64,000 nt of DNA from Bradyrhizobium sp. CCGB01 (lineage in GTDB: Bacteria; Pseudomonadota; Alphaproteobacteria; Rhizobiales; Xanthobacteraceae): contig NZ_JANADK010000001.1 of NCBI RefSeq assembly GCF_024199795.1, positions 5,332,001 to 5,396,000 of the forward strand, written 5' to 3'. Every line of letters starts with the position of its first letter. Positions within the stretch are counted from its first letter, which is position 1. The notes below the pieces were generated by a model. It searched no databases, was not told the DNA's origin, and saw nothing but the letters and a program-made list of their open reading frames with translations. The position numbers and the translations under genes are program-made. This document shows positions 41,163 through 50,260 of this stretch, piece by piece.

Positions 41163-41918
41163 CTAGGGGCAGCCCTTGGCAATCGCAAGGAAATCGGCCG
41201 CCTTCAGGCTGGCGCCGCCGACCAGCGCACCGTTGACGTTTTTCACGGACATCAGTTCGGCCGCGTTCGACGGCTTGACCGAGCCGCCGTAGAGGATGCG
41301 CATCTTCCCGCCATCGGCCTTGAACCGGGAGGTCAGGAGTTCCCTGATAAACCCATGAATCTGCTCGACATCCTGGGCTGTGGGGGTCAGGCCGGTGCCG
41401 ATCGCCCAGACCGGCTCGTAGGCCACGACCAGATTGGCCGCGGTCGAGCCGTCGGGCAGCGAGCCATCGAGCTGACCGCGCAGGACGTCCAGGGTCTGGC
41501 CGGCATCGCGCTGGCCCTGGGTCTCACCGATGCAGACGATCGCAGTGACCCCGGCCCGCCAGGCGGCCTCGGCCTTCTGCCGGATCAGGGCATCGCCCTC
41601 GCCGTGGTCGGCGCGGCGCTCGGAATGGCCGACGATGATGGCGGTCGCACCGGCGTCCACCAGCATTTCGGCAGCGATATCGCCGGTGTGGGCGCCGGAG
41701 GCCTTGGGGTGGCAATCCTGCGCCCCCACCGCGACCTTGCTGCCGCGTGCCTTGTCGGCGTAAGCCGCGATCAGGGTCGCCGGCGGGCAGACCAGCAGGT
41801 CCGCCTTGGCGGCCACCTCTGCCGCGCCCTTGAGCATGGCGTCGAATTCGGCAGCCGAGCCCTTCAGGCCGTTCATTTTCCAGTTGCCGGCGATCAGCGG
41901 TCGGATGGCATCGGTCAT
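41163..41918 (-). CDS. tpiA: Triosephosphate isomerase
   Basis: 251 aa. Active-site elements: N/K in GNWKMNG, electrophilic His in GHSERR, catalytic Glu in [11 protein letters not shown], and the phosphate loop YGGSVKPSN. It interconverts dihydroxyacetone phosphate and glyceraldehyde 3-phosphate. It is divergent from the ppiD-like gene with about 220 nt between them. Confidence 0.97.
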   Translation of the reverse strand: MTDAIRPLIAGNWKMNGLKGSAAEFDAMLKGAAEVAAKADLLVCPPATLIAAYADKARGSKVAVGAQDCHPKASGAHTGDIAAEMLVDAGATAIIVGHSERRADHGEGDALIRQKAEAAWRAGVTAIVCIGETQGQRDAGQTLDVLRGQLDGSLPDGSTAANLVVAYEPVWAIGTGLTPTAQDVEQIHGFIRELLTSRFKADGGKMRILYGGSVKPSNAAELMSVKNVNGALVGGASLKAADFLAIAKGCP

Positions 41919-42141
41919 GTCAATTTCCAGCAGAATGAGGTTTGTGCATGCGCTAGCAGAGCTGTTGCGGCAGTTCCAGAGACCAGGGGCTTTTAACCGC
42001 AGCTTCGCGAGACCGCGGGACCCGAGGTTGCGGGGGGAAAGCCGCCACTTTATGATGATTGATCAATTTGGTGACGCGCTTTTGCGGAATCTGCATTAAG
42101 ACGCGCTCCCGTTCCCCTCCTGACCAAACAAGTTGGACCAA

Positions 42142-44040
42142 ATGCTTCGAGGAATGCGCAAGGCCTCATCAAACTGGGTCGGCAAGACCATTATGGCGAT
42201 CGTGATGGGCGTGCTGATCATCAGTTTCGGCATTTGGGGCATCGCCGACATCTTCAAGGGCTTCGGGCAGTCCACGGTGGCCAAGGTCGGTAGCACCGAA
42301 ATCTCGCTGAACGAGTTCCGCCAGATCTACACCGACCGCCTCCAGCAGATCAGCCGCCAGTTCGGCCGGCCGCTGACGCCCGACCAGGCGCGTGCCTTCG
42401 GCCTCGACCGCCAGGTGCTCCAGCAGACGATCGCGGAAGCAGCCCTCGACGAGGAAGCCCGCCGGCTCGGGCTCGGCCAGTCCGACGAGCAGATCCGCCA
42501 GGTCATCATGAACGACCCCAACTTCAAGGGCGTCGGCGGCAGCTTCGATCCGAACCGCTTCCAGGCCGTGATCCGCAATTTCGGCTATACCGAGCAGCGC
42601 TACGTCTCCGAGCAGCGCAAGGTGTCGCTGCGCCGGCAGATCACCGGCACGATCGGCGCCGGCCTCGAACCGCCGAAGGCCATGATCGACGTGCTGACGC
42701 GCTTCCAGAACGAGCAGCGCGCGATCGAATTCGTCAGGCTCGACGCCGCGCAGGCCGGCACCATCGACGCCCCCTCGCCCGAAGCACTCGCCGCCTATTT
42801 CGAGGATCACAAGGTCCAGTTCCGCGCGCCCGAATATCGCAAGATTTCCTTCGTCGTGGTCTCGCCGGAAGAGATCGGCAAATGGAGCGAGGTCTCCGAC
42901 GAGGACGCCAGGAAGGTGTTCGATCAGCGTAAGGACCGGCTCGGCACCCCGGAGAAGCGCCAGATCCAGCAGCTCGTGTTTCCCAACGCCGCCGAGGCGC
43001 AGGCCGCGCGCGAGCGCCTCGTTGCCGGGACGTCGTTCGAGGACCTCGCCAAGGAGCGCGGCCTCAGCGCCTCCGACGTCGACCTCGGGCTTGTGACCAA
43101 ATCCTCGCTCGACTCCGCGGTCGGGAATGCCGCCTTCGCGCTTCCCGCAGGCGAGATCAGCCAGCCGATCCAGGGCGCTCTCGGCACCTCGATCGTCAAG
43201 GTCGGCAAGATCGAGCCGGGCAATGAGGCGAACTACGCCAGCCTTGCCAACGACATCAAGCGCGAGATCGCGACCGAACGCGCGCGCGTCAAGGTCAATG
43301 ATCTCCGCGACAAGATGGAAGACGAGCGCGGCGGCGGCTCCAGCGTGATCGACGCAGCGCAGAAGCTCGGCCTCACTGCTGTGACCATCGACGCCGTCGA
43401 CCGCTCCGGCCGCGGCCCGAACGGCCAGCCCGTCGCCAGCATCCCCCAGGGCCTCGACGTGGTGTCGCAGGCCTTCAACACCGATGTCGGCGTCGACAAC
43501 GACTCGATCTCGTTCAAGGGCGGCTATGTCTGGTACGACGTGCTTGCCATCACGCCCTCGCGCGACCGCAGCCTCGACGAGGTCCGTGACCAGGTCGAGG
43601 CGCGCTGGCGCCAGGACCAGATCGCCGCCAAGCTGAAGACCAAGGCGACCGAGATGGTGCAGAAGCTCGAAGCGGGCGGCAAGCTCGCTGATGTGGCCGC
43701 CGCCATCAACGCCAAGGTCGAGACCGCCACCGGCTTCAAGCGCGACGACTCGCCCGCCGGCGTGCCCGCCAACGTCGTTACGGCCGCCTTCCGCACCGCC
43801 AAGGACGGCGTCGGACAGACCGCCGTGAACGGCGGCAGCGAGGTGATCATCTTCCGCGTCACCGACATCGTCGAACCCACCGTCGACGCCGCCTCCGACG
43901 CGGTGAAGAAGCTGAAGGACAGCCTCGACCGCGCGCTGACCGACGAGCAGGTCGCCTCCTACGTCAACAAGCTTGAAACCGACATCGGGACCACGATTAA
44001 TCAGGCCGCCTTCGCGCAGGTGACCGGCGCGAACCAGTGA
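42142..44040 (+). CDS. PpiD-like membrane-anchored peptidyl-prolyl isomerase (SurA_N/parvulin)
   Basis: 632 aa from the ATG at 42142. A TTG at 42133 and an ATG at 42154 are alternatives and none has a strong ribosome site. One N-terminal transmembrane helix (TIMAIVMGVLIISFGIWGIADIF) anchors a periplasmic protein with a SurA-N-type chaperone region (VGSTEISLNEFRQIYTDRLQQ) and parvulin-like domains; the block KRQIQQLVFPNAAEAQAARERL...FEDLAKERG is typical. It assists folding of outer-membrane proteins. It leads the series ppiD-like, trpD, trpC, moaC. Confidence 0.9.
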   Translation: MLRGMRKASSNWVGKTIMAIVMGVLIISFGIWGIADIFKGFGQSTVAKVGSTEISLNEFRQIYTDRLQQISRQFGRPLTPDQARAFGLDRQVLQQTIAEAALDEEARRLGLGQSDEQIRQVIMNDPNFKGVGGSFDPNRFQAVIRNFGYTEQRYVSEQRKVSLRRQITGTIGAGLEPPKAMIDVLTRFQNEQRAIEFVRLDAAQAGTIDAPSPEALAAYFEDHKVQFRAPEYRKISFVVVSPEEIGKWSEVSDEDARKVFDQRKDRLGTPEKRQIQQLVFPNAAEAQAARERLVAGTSFEDLAKERGLSASDVDLGLVTKSSLDSAVGNAAFALPAGEISQPIQGALGTSIVKVGKIEPGNEANYASLANDIKREIATERARVKVNDLRDKMEDERGGGSSVIDAAQKLGLTAVTIDAVDRSGRGPNGQPVASIPQGLDVVSQAFNTDVGVDNDSISFKGGYVWYDVLAITPSRDRSLDEVRDQVEARWRQDQIAAKLKTKATEMVQKLEAGGKLADVAAAINAKVETATGFKRDDSPAGVPANVVTAAFRTAKDGVGQTAVNGGSEVIIFRVTDIVEPTVDAASDAVKKLKDSLDRALTDEQVASYVNKLETDIGTTINQAAFAQVTGANQ

Positions 44041-44054
44041 GTTGAAAGCACGCG

Positions 44055-45068
44055 ATGGACGACCTGAAATCGATCATTGGAAAAGTGGCGACCGGCGCCA
44101 GCCTGTCGCGTGACGAAGCAGCTTCCGCCTTCGACGCCATGATGTCCGGCGAGGCCACGCCCTCGCAGATGGGCGGCCTCCTGATGGCACTGAGGGTACG
44201 CGGCGAGACCGTCGACGAGATCACCGGCGCGGTCTCGGCGATGCGCTCCAAGATGCTGACCGTGACGGCACCACCTGAGGCCGTCGACATCGTCGGCACC
44301 GGCGGCGACGGCTCCGGCTCGGTCAACGTCTCGACCTGCGCCTCCTTCATCGTCTCGGGCGCCGGGGTGCCGGTAGCCAAGCACGGCAACCGCGCGCTGT
44401 CGTCGCGCTCGGGCGCGGCCGACGTGCTGGCCTCGCTCGGCGTGAAGATCGACCTCAGGCCTGAGCAGGTCGGGCTCTGCGTGCGCGAATGCGGCATCGG
44501 CTTCATGTTTGCCCCCGCCCATCATCCCGCCATGAAGAACGTCGGCCCGACCCGGGTCGAGCTTGCGACGCGCACGATCTTCAATCTGCTCGGTCCCCTG
44601 TCGAATCCGGCCGGCGTGAAGCGGCAGATGGTCGGCGTATTCTCGCGGCAATGGGTGCAGCCGCTGGCGCAAGTGCTGAAGAACCTCGGCTCCGAATCCG
44701 CCTGGGTCGTGCACGGCTCCGACGGCCTCGATGAGATCACTCTCACCGGCCCGACCTTCGTTTCCGCGCTCCACAAGGGCGAGATCCGGAATTTCGAGGT
44801 GACGCCGGAAGACGCCGGCCTGTCGCGCTGCGAGCCCGGCGCGCTCAAAGGCGGCGACGCCGACGCCAATGCGATCGCCTTGCAGAGCGTGCTCGATGGC
44901 AAGCCGAGCCCCTATCGCGACGTCGCACTGATCAACGCCGCCGCTGCGCTGGTCGTGGCCGGCCGCGCCAAGGACCTCAAGGAGGGCGTTGCGATCGGTG
45001 CGAAGTCGCTCGACAGCGGCGCCGCGGGCGCGCGGCTGAAACACCTGATCGCGGTCTCGAACGGCTGA
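44055..45068 (+). CDS. trpD: Anthranilate phosphoribosyltransferase
   Basis: 337 aa. Phosphoribosyl-pyrophosphate and Mg sites are seen in [18 protein letters not shown] and [22 protein letters not shown]; the anthranilate-binding region is [19 protein letters not shown]. It catalyses the second step of tryptophan synthesis. It starts 14 nt after the ppiD-like stop and precedes trpC by 8 nt. No trpE/trpG lies in the window. Confidence 0.97.
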   Translation: MDDLKSIIGKVATGASLSRDEAASAFDAMMSGEATPSQMGGLLMALRVRGETVDEITGAVSAMRSKMLTVTAPPEAVDIVGTGGDGSGSVNVSTCASFIVSGAGVPVAKHGNRALSSRSGAADVLASLGVKIDLRPEQVGLCVRECGIGFMFAPAHHPAMKNVGPTRVELATRTIFNLLGPLSNPAGVKRQMVGVFSRQWVQPLAQVLKNLGSESAWVVHGSDGLDEITLTGPTFVSALHKGEIRNFEVTPEDAGLSRCEPGALKGGDADANAIALQSVLDGKPSPYRDVALINAAAALVVAGRAKDLKEGVAIGAKSLDSGAAGARLKHLIAVSNG

Positions 45069-45076
45069 GCTTCCCC

Positions 45077-45898
45077 ATGTCGGACATCCTGACCAAGATC
45101 GAAGCTTACAAGCGCGAGGAAATCGCAGCCGCCAGGCGCGCGCTGCCGCTGTCGGACGTCGAGGCCAAGGCCAAGGCGCAAGGTGCACCGCGCGGCTTCG
45201 TGCGCGCGATCAAGGCCAAGCACGCCAATGGCGACTACGCGCTGATTGCCGAGGTCAAGAAAGCCTCGCCGTCGAAGGGGCTGATCCGCGCCGATTTCGA
45301 TCCGCCGCTTCTCGCCAGGGCCTATGAGGCCGGCGGCGCGGCCTGTCTGTCGGTGCTGACCGACACGCCATCGTTCCAGGGCCATCTCGACTTCATGGTG
45401 GCGGCACGCGAGGCAACGTCGCTACCCGTGCTGCGCAAGGATTTCATGTTCGACACCTATCAGGTGACTGAAGCCCGCGCGCATGGCGCCGACTGCATCC
45501 TGATCATCATGGCCGCACTCGACGATGCCACTGCCAAGGATCTCGAAGACGCCGCCCTCGCCTACGGCATGGACGCGCTGATCGAGATCCACGACCGCGC
45601 CGAGCTCGACCGCGCGCTGAAGCTGCGTTCGCCGATGATCGGCGTCAACAACCGCAATCTGCGCACCTTCGAGACCACGCTCGCGACCAGCGAGACGCTG
45701 GCACCGCTGATCCCTGCGGAGCGGCTGATGGTCGGCGAGAGCGGCATCTTCACGCCGGCCGATCTCGCCCGGCTCGAACGCGTCGGCATGTCGACCTTCC
45801 TGGTCGGCGAGAGCCTGATGCGCCAAGCCGACGTGACCGCGGCCACCCGTACGCTGCTCGCGCGAGAGAACGCGCCGCTCGCGACGGGTACGCGCTGA
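45077..45898 (+). CDS. trpC: Indole-3-glycerol-phosphate synthase
   Basis: 273 aa, single-function TrpC with the (beta/alpha)8 barrel. Catalytic Lys and phosphate-binding motifs: [37 protein letters not shown] and VGESGIFT. It follows trpD and lies 1 nt before the moaC start, so trpD-trpC-moaC is a co-translated series. Confidence 0.97.
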   Translation: MSDILTKIEAYKREEIAAARRALPLSDVEAKAKAQGAPRGFVRAIKAKHANGDYALIAEVKKASPSKGLIRADFDPPLLARAYEAGGAACLSVLTDTPSFQGHLDFMVAAREATSLPVLRKDFMFDTYQVTEARAHGADCILIIMAALDDATAKDLEDAALAYGMDALIEIHDRAELDRALKLRSPMIGVNNRNLRTFETTLATSETLAPLIPAERLMVGESGIFTPADLARLERVGMSTFLVGESLMRQADVTAATRTLLARENAPLATGTR

Positions 45899-45899
45899 C

Positions 45900-46415
45900 A
45901 TGGCGCGCAAGCCCTCGAAGACCAGGCCTTCAAGAACGGCCGGCCCTGCCCTCACCCATATCGGCGCCTCCGGCGAGGCGCGGATGGTCGACGTGTCGGA
46001 GAAGCCCGCGACCGAACGACTCGCGGTCGCCGAAGGCCGCGTCGTCATGACCAAGGCGACGCTTGATCTCATCGTCTCGGGCAACGCCAAGAAAGGCGAC
46101 GTGCTCGGCACCGCGCGCATCGCCGGCATCATGGCCGCCAAGCGCACCTCGGAGCTGATCCCGCTCTGTCATCCCCTCGTCCTGTCGAAGGTCACCGTCG
46201 ACATCGAGCCCGACGCGAAACTGCCGGGCTGCCTCGTCCGCGCCAGCGTGAAGGTGACGGGCCCGACCGGCGTCGAGATGGAGGCGCTCACGGCCGTCTC
46301 GGTCGCCTGCCTCACCATCTACGACATGATCAAGGCGGTGGAACGCGGCGTGCGCATCGAGGGCATCCATCTCGTCGAGAAGCTCGGCGGCAAGTCGGGC
46401 CACTATCGCGCCTGA
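45900..46415 (+). CDS. moaC: Cyclic pyranopterin monophosphate synthase (molybdenum cofactor)
   Basis: 171 aa. Conserved MoaC blocks: [50 protein letters not shown], and [23 protein letters not shown], which hold the active-site Lys, His and Asp residues. A basic N-terminal extension of about 28 residues precedes the core. With MoaA it converts GTP to cyclic pyranopterin monophosphate. In many Rhizobiales moeA and lexA follow directly; here they are about 14.8 kb downstream. Confidence 0.97.
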   Translation: MARKPSKTRPSRTAGPALTHIGASGEARMVDVSEKPATERLAVAEGRVVMTKATLDLIVSGNAKKGDVLGTARIAGIMAAKRTSELIPLCHPLVLSKVTVDIEPDAKLPGCLVRASVKVTGPTGVEMEALTAVSVACLTIYDMIKAVERGVRIEGIHLVEKLGGKSGHYRA

Positions 46416-46416
46416 C

Positions 46417-47010
46417 CTACTTCGCTTCGCGCTGCCGCTCGCGATAAGCACGCGTCTTCACCCGGTTGCCGCACAGCGTGGACATACACCAACGCCGCGT
46501 CGCCGGCTTCGACCGGTCGAAGAACACCCGGCGACATTCCTCCGAAGCGCACATCTTCAGCCGGTCGAGTGTTCCGAGAAGCGTTGCGTCGTGAAGCTCG
46601 ATCGCGACCGCCGACAGACCGGCGAGCGCATCTTCGCGCGCTGCCGATAATATCGCGCCACGCCCCGGACGCGCCTCGACCCGCAATGGAAACGAAGCGA
46701 GTGCGCCATCAAGCGCACCGAGAATATCCCGATTCCGGCGCCGCTCGACCGGCTCGCATTGCAGATAGGCGCGTAGCGCTTCCCGCAGCCCCAGCGCGGC
46801 CTCGAACATCGCGGGCGTGACCCGCCCGCCTTCAGCACCAAGGCCGCGTTCCTGCATCCAGTCCGCAAGTTGCTTCGGCCCGGCGAGCTCGTCGCTCTGC
46901 GGGTGCTCCAAGCCGAAATGCATGAAATGGCGGACATCGAGCGTGTTGGCGAAATCGTAGACGTTCGCCAACGCGTCGGGAACCTTGAACTTGCGCGACT
47001 CTTTCGACAT
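46417..47010 (-). CDS. CGNR zinc-finger (ABATE domain) regulator
   Basis: 197 aa from the ATG at 47010. The N-terminal ABATE-type stress-sensing region contains VYDFANTLDVRHF and ADWMQERG. The C-terminal zinc finger is MCASEECRRVFFDRS...RWCMSTLCGNRVKTRAYRERQR: Cys pairs around the CGNR motif plus a basic helix. Such proteins are presumed DNA-binding regulators. It is divergent from the amidase/MFS pair over a 121-nt gap holding a clear inverted repeat, so it probably controls them and itself. It is convergent with moaC with a 1-nt gap between the stops. Confidence 0.88.
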   Translation of the reverse strand: MSKESRKFKVPDALANVYDFANTLDVRHFMHFGLEHPQSDELAGPKQLADWMQERGLGAEGGRVTPAMFEAALGLREALRAYLQCEPVERRRNRDILGALDGALASFPLRVEARPGRGAILSAAREDALAGLSAVAIELHDATLLGTLDRLKMCASEECRRVFFDRSKPATRRWCMSTLCGNRVKTRAYRERQREAK

Positions 47011-47030
47011 CGGAACACCGGAACGTTGAA

Positions 47031-47096
47031 ACACCAGTAAAACAGATTTACCCGTTGACAGCAACCGACACCTGTATGTTAGTTATACTGGTGTCG
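47031..47096. promoter_or_regulatory. Divergent promoter/operator between the CGNR regulator and the amidase gene
   Basis: A strong inverted repeat spans 47066-47096: arms CGACACCTGTAT and ATACTGGTGTCG match at 11 of 12 positions with a 7-bp spacer. A third half-site ACACCAGTAA lies at 47031-47040, near the regulator start. A consensus -35 hexamer TTGACA (47055-47060) faces the amidase with a loose -10 in the spacer, so a bound protein would block transcription. That the CGNR protein is the binder is inferred from position. Confidence 0.7.
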
Positions 47097-47131
47097 ATTG
47101 GAATAGAGCGCTGGAGTGGAGAACGCGAGCC

Positions 47132-48547
47132 GTGGCCGATGCCCTGCACTACCTCGAACTCACCGAACTCGCCGTACGCCTCAAGGCGCGCGAATTGTCT
47201 GCGCTGGAGGTGACGCGCGCACAGCTCGACCGCATCGATGCCATGGACCGCGAACTTGGCAGTTACGTTCACGTAATGGCGGAAACGGCCATCGCCGAGG
47301 CGAAAGCCGCGGACGCCGAAATCGCACATGGCCTGTATCGGGGGCCGCTGCATGGTGTGCCGATTGCGCTGAAGGATCTGTTCTGGACCAAAGGCATTCC
47401 GACGGCGGCCGGCAGCACAATTCATCGCGATTTCCGTCCCGGTGAAGACGCGACTGTCGTGCGTCGTCTCAAGGACGCAGGAGCCGTGACGCTCGGCAAG
47501 GTGCAGCTCACCGAGGGCGCCTATTCCGATCACCATCCCCTGGTGAGGCCGCCGAAGAATCCGTGGAATGCGGATTACTGGCCGGGCATTTCATCCAGCG
47601 GCTCGGCAGTCGCGACAGCGGCCGGACTTTGCTTCGGCTCGCTCGGCTCGGACACCGGCGGCTCGATCCGCTGGCCGTCCGCCGCCAACGGTCTGACCGG
47701 GCTGAAGCCAAGCTGGGGCCGCGTCAGCCGTCACGGCACGTTCGAGCTGGCCACGACGCTCGACCATGTCGGATCGATCTGTCGCAGCGCAGCCGATGCC
47801 GGCGCGCTGCTCGGCGCGATCGCCGGACAGGACCCGAACGATCCGACGTCGCTGTTCGAGCCGGTGCCCGACTATCTTGCCGCGGCCGCAGAGGACATGC
47901 GGGGCTTGCGGATCGGCGTCGACGCGGGCTGGAACAGCGACGACGTGGACGTTGCGACACAGCGTGTGTTGGCAGACGCTATCGAGGCTTTTCGCGCACT
48001 TGGCGCTGCCTTCGTCGATGTCCGATTTCCTGACGTGACCCAGGCAGTCGCGGACTGGGCGCCGAATTGTGCGATAGAAGCTGCGAACGCGCACGAGGTC
48101 ACCTATCCGGCGCGCAAGGACGAGTATGGGCCGATCCTCGCGTCGGTGATCGAGGCCGGTCGCACGCTCACGGCGCTCGATTATCAGAAGATCCTGCTAA
48201 GGCGGCTAGCGCTGCGCGGCCGCGTGGCCGCCCTGTTCGAGACCATAGACCTGCTGCTGATCCCGGTGCACCCATTCCCGCCTTTGACGCTCGCCATGAT
48301 CCGGACGCTCGGCGAGCAGCCGGACCTGATCGCGAAGCTGCAGCGCTACACCTGTCCGTTCGACATGACCGGTCATCCTACGATTACGCTGCCGGGTGGT
48401 GCATCGGAGGATGGACTGCCGATCGGGTTCCAGCTCGTCGCCACCCATCTCGACGAAGCCATGCTCGTACGCGCCGGTGCCGCGTTCCAGCGCGCGACGT
48501 CCTGGCATCGTCGTCATCCTTCCCTCACCTCGCGGAGGCAACAATGA
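47132..48547 (+). CDS. Amidase-signature family amidohydrolase
   Basis: 471 aa, GTG start at 47132 with GGAG about 11 nt upstream. The Ser-cisSer-Lys triad is readable: K81 in PIALKDLFWTKG, cis-Ser S155 in GISSSGSAVATAAG and nucleophile S178 in GSDTGGSIRWPSA. The family includes aryl-acylamidases, GatA-like and nitrile-pathway amidases. No gatB/gatC is adjacent, so it is catabolic and not a tRNA amidotransferase. It is coupled to the MFS gene by an ATGA overlap, suggesting uptake and hydrolysis of the same amide; substrate unknown. Confidence 0.92.
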   Translation: MADALHYLELTELAVRLKARELSALEVTRAQLDRIDAMDRELGSYVHVMAETAIAEAKAADAEIAHGLYRGPLHGVPIALKDLFWTKGIPTAAGSTIHRDFRPGEDATVVRRLKDAGAVTLGKVQLTEGAYSDHHPLVRPPKNPWNADYWPGISSSGSAVATAAGLCFGSLGSDTGGSIRWPSAANGLTGLKPSWGRVSRHGTFELATTLDHVGSICRSAADAGALLGAIAGQDPNDPTSLFEPVPDYLAAAAEDMRGLRIGVDAGWNSDDVDVATQRVLADAIEAFRALGAAFVDVRFPDVTQAVADWAPNCAIEAANAHEVTYPARKDEYGPILASVIEAGRTLTALDYQKILLRRLALRGRVAALFETIDLLLIPVHPFPPLTLAMIRTLGEQPDLIAKLQRYTCPFDMTGHPTITLPGGASEDGLPIGFQLVATHLDEAMLVRAGAAFQRATSWHRRHPSLTSRRQQ

Positions 48548-49797
48548 GCGTTCAATCCACACCGGCTCATCGGGGCATTTTCCACGGCTGGTTCGTCGTC
48601 GCCGGCGCGTTCGCGGTCACCTTGGTCGGATTCGGCTGCGCCTACACGTTCAGCGCGTTCCTCAAGCCGCTGCAGCTCGAGTTCGGTGCCTCGCGCGGCT
48701 CGGTCTCGCTGGTGTTTTCACTCGCCGGCTTCCTCTATTTTGGCCTCGGTATCGTCAGCGGCCCGCTCGCCGATCGTTTCGGCTCGCGCGTGCTGGCGGT
48801 GACCGGCATGCTGCTTATCGGCTTTGGTCTCGTCGCCGCCGGCTTTGCGCGCAATCTGGTCGAGGTCTATCTCGCCTATGGGCTTGGGGTCGGCGTGGGC
48901 GTCGGCTGCGCCTACGTGCCGGCGATCGGCGCGGTGCAGCGCTGGTTCGTGCGCCGGCGCGGCTTTGCCTCCGGCCTTGCGGTCAGTGGGATCGGCGTCG
49001 GCACGCTGGCGATGCCGCCGCTCGCGACACTCCTGATCGAGATGTTGGGCTGGCGCGGCGCCTATATCGCGCTTGGCCTGCTGGCGGCGGCGATCGGCGG
49101 CGGCCTCGCGCTGCTCATCGAGAATGATCCAAACCGTCGCGGCCTCGGCCCCGACGGCGATCCGCCGCTGGCGACGGGCTCAAGTCGCGCAGACGGTGCG
49201 TCCGTCGCTGAAGCGGTGCGGTCGCGCAATTTCATCGCGCTCTATGTTGCCTGCCTGATCTGCTCCTTCGGCGTGTTCGTACCGTTCGTGCATCTCGTCC
49301 CTTATGCTGGCGACCACGGCGTGGCGCCCGCAGCCGCAGTGCTGCTGCTCGGCGTGATCGGCATCGGCAGCACCGCCGGCCGGTTCCTGCTCGGCGGACT
49401 GGCCGACCGCATGGGCCGAACCTCGGCGCTGCTGCTGATGTTTGCCGGTATGGCGGCGGCGCTCGCGATCTGGGCGGTGTCGGCCCATGCCTGGCAACTC
49501 GCGGTGTTCGCCTTCGTCTATGGCGTGTTCTATGGCGGCTGGGTCGCGGTGCTGCCGGCCGTGGTGATGGACTTTTTCGGCGGCCGCAACGTCAGCGGCA
49601 TCATCGGCATACTCTACACCAGCGTGGCCTTCGGCACGCTGATCGGACCGAGCGCCGCCGGCTTTGTCTACGACGTCAATCACAGCTACACGCTGCCGAT
49701 CCTGATCAGCGCAGCTACGAACATCGTCGCGGCGCTGATCGTGGTGACGACACTGGCGCGAACCGAAACACGCTCGGTCACTTCAGCGACGTGCTGA
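48544..49797 (+). CDS. MFS transporter (OFA/monocarboxylate-type) coupled to the amidase
   Basis: 417 aa from the ATG at 48544, overlapping the amidase stop by 4 nt; the frame extends upstream inside the amidase gene but without function. About 12 transmembrane helices start with GIFHGWFVVAGAFAVTLVGFGCAYTFSAF, and SGPLADRFGSRVL is the MFS loop 2-3 motif. The N-terminal FHGWFVV is typical of the oxalate/formate and monocarboxylate porter groups. It likely imports the amidase substrate or exports its acid product. Its 3' end overlaps the convergent pilin gene by 20 nt. Confidence 0.9.
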   Translation: MSVQSTPAHRGIFHGWFVVAGAFAVTLVGFGCAYTFSAFLKPLQLEFGASRGSVSLVFSLAGFLYFGLGIVSGPLADRFGSRVLAVTGMLLIGFGLVAAGFARNLVEVYLAYGLGVGVGVGCAYVPAIGAVQRWFVRRRGFASGLAVSGIGVGTLAMPPLATLLIEMLGWRGAYIALGLLAAAIGGGLALLIENDPNRRGLGPDGDPPLATGSSRADGASVAEAVRSRNFIALYVACLICSFGVFVPFVHLVPYAGDHGVAPAAAVLLLGVIGIGSTAGRFLLGGLADRMGRTSALLLMFAGMAAALAIWAVSAHAWQLAVFAFVYGVFYGGWVAVLPAVVMDFFGGRNVSGIIGILYTSVAFGTLIGPSAAGFVYDVNHSYTLPILISAATNIVAALIVVTTLARTETRSVTSATC

Positions 49798-49942
49798 TCG
49801 ATCCGAATTTTGCGTTGAGCCGGCTGCCCATGCCGTTGATGACGGTGATGATGGCGAGCGCAATGCCTGCGGCGATCAGGCCGTATTCGATGGCGGTTGC
49901 GCCGGACTCGTCGGCGAGGAAATTCTTCAAAGCGTTGTACAT
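49778..49942 (-). CDS. Flp/Fap-type (type IVb) pilin
   Basis: 54 aa from the ATG at 49942 with AAAGGA upstream. The prepilin structure is classical: a short leader MYNALKNFLADESG, then ATAIEYGLIAAGIALAIITVI, where cleavage is expected between G and A and E is the conserved position-5 glutamate of the pilin helix. It forms the thin Tad/Flp pilus. No tad/cpa assembly genes are in the window, so it is a stand-alone copy served by a locus elsewhere. The end overlaps the MFS gene by 20 nt in convergent orientation. Confidence 0.92.
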   Translation of the reverse strand: MYNALKNFLADESGATAIEYGLIAAGIALAIITVINGMGSRLNAKFGSISTSLK

Positions 49943-50260
49943 GACCAGCGTCCTTTTCTGCGTCGTTGCGGGAGACGCTCGCAATTCGTGTGCCAACGCG
50001 GCCGTGAGGATTGCCAACAGCTTAGATGGTTAAGCCTTGATTGATCATCGCGGCGGCCGGCAGGAATTGACCGGCGGCGCGAGGGCCCGCGGCAATTCCT
50101 GCACGTCTTGCGCTCCGTACATCGCTTGCAATTGCACGCGCCGATTCATCCTGCATTAACCGCCCTTCCTAACTTTGCCTCCACACCGTTTCCGTAAACC
50201 AACGGATGTTTCCGGGGCCAGGAATTGACCCTGACGTGTGCACGGCAACGATCGAGTGTG
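49943..50260. other. Divergent leader between the Flp pilin and the GGDEF-EAL gene
   Basis: 318 nt without a gene. It contains a direct repeat CAGGAATTGACC at 50061-50072 and 50219-50230, and an inverted copy of its core (CAATTCCTGC) at 50093-50102, so 50060-50102 is an inverted repeat with perfect 10-bp arms and a 23-nt loop. The motif may be a shared regulator site for both genes. No clear -35/-10 was assigned. Confidence 0.5.
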
